Positions 5,986 to 9,452 of a stretch of 9,452 nt of DNA are shown here, in pieces. The DNA comes from Candidatus Omnitrophota bacterium (GTDB lineage Bacteria; Omnitrophota; Gorgyraeia; Zapsychrales; Zapsychraceae). The position numbers were made by a program, and so were the translations under genes. Each line of letters begins with the position of its first letter. Position 1 is the stretch's first letter. The notes beneath the pieces were generated by a model, which ran no database searches, was not told the origin of the DNA, and worked only from the letters and a program-made list of their open reading frames with translations. The DNA is taken from positions 1 to 9,452 of the forward strand of contig JACRHQ010000044.1 in assembly GCA_016217585.1 (NCBI GenBank), written 5' to 3'.

Positions 5986-7116
5986 ATGATTATCGGGGTC
6001 CCCAAAGAAACGTATGCCGGCGAAAAACGCGTCGCCCTCCTGCCCGCCTCCGTTGAACGTCTTGTCAAAAAAGGCGCCGGTGTCCATGTCGAGCAGGGCC
6101 TCGGCGCGACGGTTTACACAAACGATGAGGGATACAAAAAGGCCGGTGCCAAAGTGACGGACCGCGCGTCTATCCTCTCCTCCTCGGATATCATCCTCCG
6201 CTTGCGCAAACCGCCGCTGGAAGAAATTCCGCGCCTGAAAAAAGGCGTCCTCCATATCAGTTTCCTTGACCCGTTCAACGAATCCCAATTGATTGAAGCG
6301 TTCGTCCAAAGCGGCGTCAGCGCCATCAGCATGGAGATGGTCCCGCGCACGACCCTCGCCCAAAAAATGGATGCCTTGAGCTCACAGGCGAACCTGGGTG
6401 GGTATGTTGCGGTCATTCTCGCCGCCGAACGGATCCAGAAGATCATCCCGATGATGACGACCCCCGCGGGCACGATTGCCCCCGCACGGATTTTCATCAT
6501 CGGTGCCGGGGTCGCCGGGTTGCAGGCCATCGCGACGGCCAGACGCCTCGGCGCGCGCGTGGAGGCCTTTGACACGCGTCCTGTTGTCGAGGAACAGGTC
6601 CAGTCGCTGGGCGCGAAGTTCGTCAAGATCGACCTCGGCGAAACCGGCCAGACCAAAGACGGCTACGCCAAGGCCTTGACCCCCGAACAGCTCCAGAAAC
6701 AGCGCGAAGGCATGGCGAAAGCTTGTTCCACCGCCGACATTGTCATCACAACGGCCCAGCTTTTCGGACGTAAAGCACCCATCATCGTCACCAAAGATAT
6801 GGCCGCCAGGATGCAGCCGGGCAGCGTCATTGTGGACATGGCGGTTGAAAGCGGCGGCAATGTGGAAGGCTCGCAACTGGACAAAGAGATCGACTTAAAC
6901 GGCGTGCGCGTGATCGGCCTGGGGAACCTCCCTGGACACGTCGCGGTGCACGCGAGCCAGATGTATTCGAGCAATCTGGTCAATCTGATCGAATCTTTCT
7001 GGAGCGCGGAACAAAAAACGTTTATGCTCGATACAGCCAATGAAATCATCAAAGGCTGTCTGATCACGCATCAGGGGCAGATCGTCAACGAGCAAATCAA
7101 GGATCTTAAAAAGTAG
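5986..7116 (+). CDS. pntAA: Proton-translocating NAD(P) transhydrogenase, alpha-1 subunit (NAD(H)-binding domain I)
   Basis: A 376-residue soluble dI subunit that binds NAD(H) and exchanges hydride with the NADP(H)-binding dIII of PntB. The N-terminus MIIGVPKE matches the family start, so ATG 5986 is chosen although the frame stays open upstream to 5902. The hydride-transfer loop is intact: R121, Q126 and D129 in PRTTLAQKMD correspond, by my alignment from memory, to Arg127/Gln132/Asp135 of Rhodospirillum rubrum. SSQANLGGY follows (132-140). The Rossmann fingerprint IIGAGVAGLQAIATARRLGA is at 171-190, with an acidic residue after the second strand (D196 in EAFDTR). GNLPGHVAVHASQMYSSN is at 313-330. 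The protein ends after dI, so this is the three-gene arrangement, with the membrane part in the next gene. The TAG stop is part of the TAGGAG ribosome-binding site of pntAB. Close relatives include alanine dehydrogenase, but length, RQD loop and neighbours favour transhydrogenase. Confidence 0.96.
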   Translation: MIIGVPKETYAGEKRVALLPASVERLVKKGAGVHVEQGLGATVYTNDEGYKKAGAKVTDRASILSSSDIILRLRKPPLEEIPRLKKGVLHISFLDPFNESQLIEAFVQSGVSAISMEMVPRTTLAQKMDALSSQANLGGYVAVILAAERIQKIIPMMTTPAGTIAPARIFIIGAGVAGLQAIATARRLGARVEAFDTRPVVEEQVQSLGAKFVKIDLGETGQTKDGYAKALTPEQLQKQREGMAKACSTADIVITTAQLFGRKAPIIVTKDMAARMQPGSVIVDMAVESGGNVEGSQLDKEIDLNGVRVIGLGNLPGHVAVHASQMYSSNLVNLIESFWSAEQKTFMLDTANEIIKGCLITHQGQIVNEQIKDLKK

Positions 7117-7124
7117 GAGCACGC

Positions 7125-7442
7125 ATGGAAACGCAGCTGGATCCTGTTTCCCTCATCAACCTGATATTCCTCTTCGTCATCGCGATCTTTTTAGGCGTCG
7201 AACTGATCTCCAAGGTCCCGTCGATCCTGCACACGCCTCTGATGTCGGGGTCCAACGCCATCTCCGGGATCACGATCGTGGGCGCGCTTCTGGCCGTCGG
7301 GCTCACCCCCGGCAGCACCCTGTGCACGGTTTTAGGCGTATTGGCCGTTATCTTTGCCACCATCAACGTCGTCGGCGGGTATCTGGTCACCGACCGGATG
7401 CTGCGCATGTTCAAGACCAAACCGGCGGGAGATAAAAAGTGA
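7125..7442 (+). CDS. pntAB: NAD(P) transhydrogenase, alpha-2 subunit (membrane domain IIa)
   Basis: A 105-residue integral membrane subunit that, with the N-terminal half of PntB, forms the proton channel. Three hydrophobic helices are seen: about residues 9-28, 45-64 and 66-88. The family signature LHTPLMSGSNAISGI (35-49) contains His36, the conserved histidine of this segment. The short basic C-terminus ends KPAGDKK. The ATG follows AGGAG by 6 nt, and the gap to pntAA is 8 nt. Its TGA overlaps the GTG start of pntB by 4 bases, indicating translational coupling and fixed stoichiometry. Confidence 0.95.
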   Translation: METQLDPVSLINLIFLFVIAIFLGVELISKVPSILHTPLMSGSNAISGITIVGALLAVGLTPGSTLCTVLGVLAVIFATINVVGGYLVTDRMLRMFKTKPAGDKK

Positions 7443-8818
7443 CCATAGGAATCTTCATTACGATCTGCTACATCATTTCTTCCGTCCTGTTTATCATCGG
7501 ACTCAAGCGCATGAGCTCACCGGTCTCAGCGCGCAGAGCCAACCAGCTCTCCGCCGTCGGGATGCTGATCGCCATTGTCGCGACGCTGTTGACCAGCGGC
7601 ATGATGGAATGGCAATGGATTGCCTTGGGTTTGGCCGTAGGCACGGCTCTGGGGATCCTGGCGGCGGTGAAGGTGACCATGACGGCCATGCCGCAGATGG
7701 TTGGTTTACTGAATGGTTCCGGCGGGCTGGCGAGTTTTATGGTCGGCTGGGCCGCCTATCGCTACCAACCCGGCTCTTCCCTGTTGACTACGATCAGCAC
7801 GTACCTGGCGATCCTGATCGGCGGTGTGACTTTCACGGGAAGTTTCATCGCCTGGGCCAAGCTGGAAGAAAAATTCGTCACCGGCAAACCGATCCTTTTT
7901 GCCGGACAAAAAATCGTCAATTCGCTTCTTCTGGGCGCGCTTGTTGCCGGCGGGATCATTTTCTGCGCCCACCCGGCGGACAATTATCCATTATTCATTG
8001 TTATCATGATCCTGTCGCTTATCCTCGGTGTGATGGCCGTTATCCCGATCGGCGGGGCGGATATGCCGGTCGTGATTTCCCTCTTGAACAGCTACTCAGG
8101 CATGGCCGGGGCGGCGACGGGGTTTGTCATCATCAATAGCATGCTCATTGTGGCCGGTTCTCTGGTGGGGGCGAGCGGCATCATCCTCACCAAGATCATG
8201 TGCAAGGCTATGAACAGATCGCTCGCCAACGTTCTCTTCAGCGGGTTCGGCAACGTGACCAAAAAACAACAAACCGACGTCAAAGGCGAAGCGAAACCCA
8301 TCAGCGTCAAGGACGCCTATTATGTCCTGGAGGCGGCGCGCTCGGTTGTTTTCGTCCCCGGCTACGGGATGGCGGTCGCGCAGGCCCAGCACGCGGTGCG
8401 CGAATTGGGAAAGATTCTGGAGAACAATGGCGCGGAGGTGCGTTACGCGATTCATCCGGTGGCGGGACGCATGCCCGGACACATGAACGTCCTTTTGGCC
8501 GAGGCCGACGTGCCTTACGATCAACTTTTTGAAATGGACGCCATCAACCCCGTGATCGACACGATCGACGTGGCTGTTGTCATCGGCGCCAACGACGTCA
8601 TCAATCCGGCCGCCCGCCACGACAAATCCAGCCCCATCTACGGCATGCCCATCATCAACGTCGACAAAGCCAAGACCGTGTTTGTCCTGAAGCGTTCCAT
8701 GCGCACCGGGTTCGCCGGCGTGGAGAATGAACTGTTTTACTACGACAACACCCGCATGCTTTTCGGCGACGCCAAGGAATCCATCCAGGCCCTCGTCGCC
8801 GAGTTCAAATCCGCGTAA
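7439..8818 (+). CDS. pntB: NAD(P) transhydrogenase, beta subunit (membrane domain IIb plus NADP(H)-binding domain III)
   Basis: A 459-residue subunit, close to the 462 of E. coli PntB. Residues 1-260 are a series of membrane helices with signatures KVTMTAMPQMV (78-88), GGVTFTGSFIAWAKL (128-142), GGADMPVVISLLNSYSG (205-221) and IMCKAMNRS (253-261). Residues about 270-290 are a charged linker. The rest is dIII: VPGYGMAVAQAQ (306-317), IHPVAGRMPGHMNVLLAEA (338-356), GANDVINPAA (383-392) and KRSMRTGFAGVEN (418-430), all conserved NADP(H)-binding elements. Asn92 stands where E. coli PntB has the proton-channel residue His91. The GTG start at 7439 lies inside the GTGA overlap with pntAB, with GGGAG about 8 nt upstream. 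The enzyme uses the proton gradient to reduce NADP+ with NADH. No convincing terminator follows; only 39 nt separate its stop from the convergent gene. Confidence 0.96.
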   Translation: MTIGIFITICYIISSVLFIIGLKRMSSPVSARRANQLSAVGMLIAIVATLLTSGMMEWQWIALGLAVGTALGILAAVKVTMTAMPQMVGLLNGSGGLASFMVGWAAYRYQPGSSLLTTISTYLAILIGGVTFTGSFIAWAKLEEKFVTGKPILFAGQKIVNSLLLGALVAGGIIFCAHPADNYPLFIVIMILSLILGVMAVIPIGGADMPVVISLLNSYSGMAGAATGFVIINSMLIVAGSLVGASGIILTKIMCKAMNRSLANVLFSGFGNVTKKQQTDVKGEAKPISVKDAYYVLEAARSVVFVPGYGMAVAQAQHAVRELGKILENNGAEVRYAIHPVAGRMPGHMNVLLAEADVPYDQLFEMDAINPVIDTIDVAVVIGANDVINPAARHDKSSPIYGMPIINVDKAKTVFVLKRSMRTGFAGVENELFYYDNTRMLFGDAKESIQALVAEFKSA

Positions 8819-8857
8819 CTCCGCGACAAGGACTGATTCCCACCCCCTGCCACTGGT

Positions 8858-9196
8858 TTATGGAGACTTTGTTGGGGAAAAACCACCCGTCAGATAAAAG
8901 ATCAATAACCCCAGCAGCCCTACGAAAATAATCAGAAAGACAACCCAGGAAATAAAGTCCTGGAGTGGACCTCCCAGGTCTCTCTCTAAAATCGTCTGGT
9001 CCAGCGCGGCGGCCTGAAATTCCTCGATGATACTTTTGGCCTTTGCCTGGTCCCGCGCGTCGACCAGCAGCGTCACCTGCCCCGGGTTCAAGGTATCCGC
9101 GAGCTCAACCTTTACACCTTGGTCGGCAAGGAGGTCGCGGTACCGGCGCCCCGTCCCGGGAGGATAACTTCCGATCTTGACTGTCGATTCACCCAT
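8858..9196 (-). CDS. Small protein with C-terminal membrane helix, possibly DUF2007-like
   Basis: A 112-residue protein. Residues 5-62 look like a small alpha/beta domain: VKIGSYPPGTGRRYRDLLAD, then GVKVELADTLN, VTLLVDARD and a helix AKAKSIIEEF. This recalls the DUF2007 (putative signal-transducing) pattern of a strand, a helix ending in Gly-[IV], and a late Val/Asp-Ala-containing helix; the match is weak and made by eye. Residues 83-103 are one membrane helix (FISWVVFLIIFVGLLGLLIF), followed by a short tail, so the domain is membrane-tethered with no signal peptide. The ATG at 9196 is preceded by GGTGG at 7 nt. It converges on pntB with 39 nt between stops and has its own promoter, so it is a single-gene unit. 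No function can be assigned. Confidence 0.72.
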   Translation of the reverse strand: MGESTVKIGSYPPGTGRRYRDLLADQGVKVELADTLNPGQVTLLVDARDQAKAKSIIEEFQAAALDQTILERDLGGPLQDFISWVVFLIIFVGLLGLLIFYLTGGFSPTKSP

Positions 9197-9267
9197 TGAT
9201 TTCCACCCGCGCTTGCACTAACCCCCGACAGGAACTCATTCCCCGGGGTCCACCTCTGTCCGCGTTT

Positions 9268-9296
9268 TTTATATCATTTTCCACCGAGGTTGTCCA
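9268..9296 (-). promoter_or_regulatory. Sigma-70-type promoter of the small membrane-protein gene
   Basis: On the minus strand, TGGACA (9296-9291) and TATAAA (9273-9268) each match consensus at five of six positions with an ideal 17-nt spacer. Transcription would begin at about 9261, giving a leader of some 65 nt. The leader contains an imperfect hairpin (CCCCG/CGGGG outer stem, GGAA/TTCC inner stem, about 9219-9245) ahead of the ribosome-binding site. Confidence 0.6.
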
Positions 9297-9307
9297 GTGC
9301 GGGGAAA

Positions 9308-9344
9308 AAAATAACGGATGACTTTTCAGGCCATCCGTTATTTT
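9308..9344 (-). terminator. Rho-independent terminator, 13-bp perfect stem, potentially bidirectional
   Basis: Arms AAAATAACGGATG (9308-9320) and its exact complement (9332-9344) enclose an 11-nt loop. Read on the minus strand, the stem runs into TTATTTTTTT, a strong U-tract. On the plus strand the tract is only TTATTTT. It therefore most likely ends a minus-strand transcript entering from beyond the right edge and insulates the promoter at 9268-9296. Confidence 0.8.
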
Positions 9345-9452
9345 GCTTGGGTCGCCGATATTCCGGCTACCCAGAACCGCTGGTTTTGGGGGGAATAAAA
9401 GAATCTTTCCAGGAGATCTGGACGTTGAGGCAATGGTGGAAATAAACCCTCG
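9345..9452. other. Right-edge segment, coding state unresolved
   Basis: The terminator implies that a minus-strand gene ends here. Two minus-strand frames give short C-terminal tails: one stops at 9367 (27 residues, ending PPKTSGSG) and one stops at 9338 inside the terminator stem (37 residues, ending ISATQAK). A third minus-strand frame stays open to 9189, but its composition is not protein-like. A plus-strand ATG at 9433 begins MVEINP but has poor ribosome-binding-site spacing. I cannot choose among these. Two short overlapping hairpins lie at 9348-9373 and 9371-9389. Confidence 0.3.

Noticed and set aside
9345..9393. Riboswitch (c-di-GMP-I-like) on the minus strand, suggested by GGGTAGCCGG
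   Set aside because: The conserved core elements of GEMM and other common riboswitch classes (for example the A-C-G-C-A-A-A-G-C-C segment) are missing.
9189..9452. Long open minus-strand frame from the right edge to 9189
   Set aside because: It crosses a strong terminator and a strong promoter and has no protein-like hydrophobic pattern; it is best explained as a chance opening.

Overview
The window reads as chromosomal DNA of a Gram-negative (two-membrane) bacterium. It encodes two outer-membrane beta-barrel proteins with signal peptides and C-terminal Phe, two exported periplasmic proteins, a transmembrane HAMP receptor, and split-subunit (PntAA/PntAB/PntB) proton-pumping transhydrogenase genes. 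GC content looks moderate to slightly high. I cannot name the phylum with confidence; nothing marks it as Enterobacteria-like. No rRNA, tRNA, insertion sequence, CRISPR array or phage gene is visible.

Left part (1-4372, all minus strand, transcribed right to left): a compact five-gene cluster with 16-36 nt gaps. The order is porin A (3034-4305), small PstS-like periplasmic protein A (2547-3017), porin B (1302-2525), small PstS-like periplasmic protein B (819-1265), then the N-terminal 263 codons of a four-helix-bundle/HAMP receptor that runs off the left edge. The [porin + half-size phosphate-binding-protein-like] module occurs twice in tandem. No ABC permease or ATPase accompanies it, so I infer a role in sensing or outer-membrane uptake of an anion or other small solute, feeding the receptor, rather than classical Pst transport. 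A candidate promoter with a palindrome in its spacer, and a 17-codon upstream ORF overlapping the porin A start, lie at its head.

Middle part (4433-8818): a divergently arranged redox block. On the minus strand is an adrenodoxin-reductase/FprA-type ferredoxin-NADP+ reductase (4433-5827). On the plus strand is the operon pntAA-pntAB-pntB (5986-8818), with all expected catalytic motifs. Both systems move electrons into or out of the NADP(H) pool, so the divergent unit looks like an NADPH-balance locus. The intergenic region holds a degenerate tandem repeat of the palindromic octamer GGATATCC next to the reductase ribosome-binding site. It also holds a plus-strand promoter so close to the pntAA start that the mRNA may be leaderless.

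Right part (8819-9452): a small membrane-anchored protein with a possible DUF2007-like domain (8858-9196, minus) with its own good sigma-70-type promoter, preceded by a long perfect terminator hairpin (9308-9344) that separates it from whatever lies beyond the right edge.
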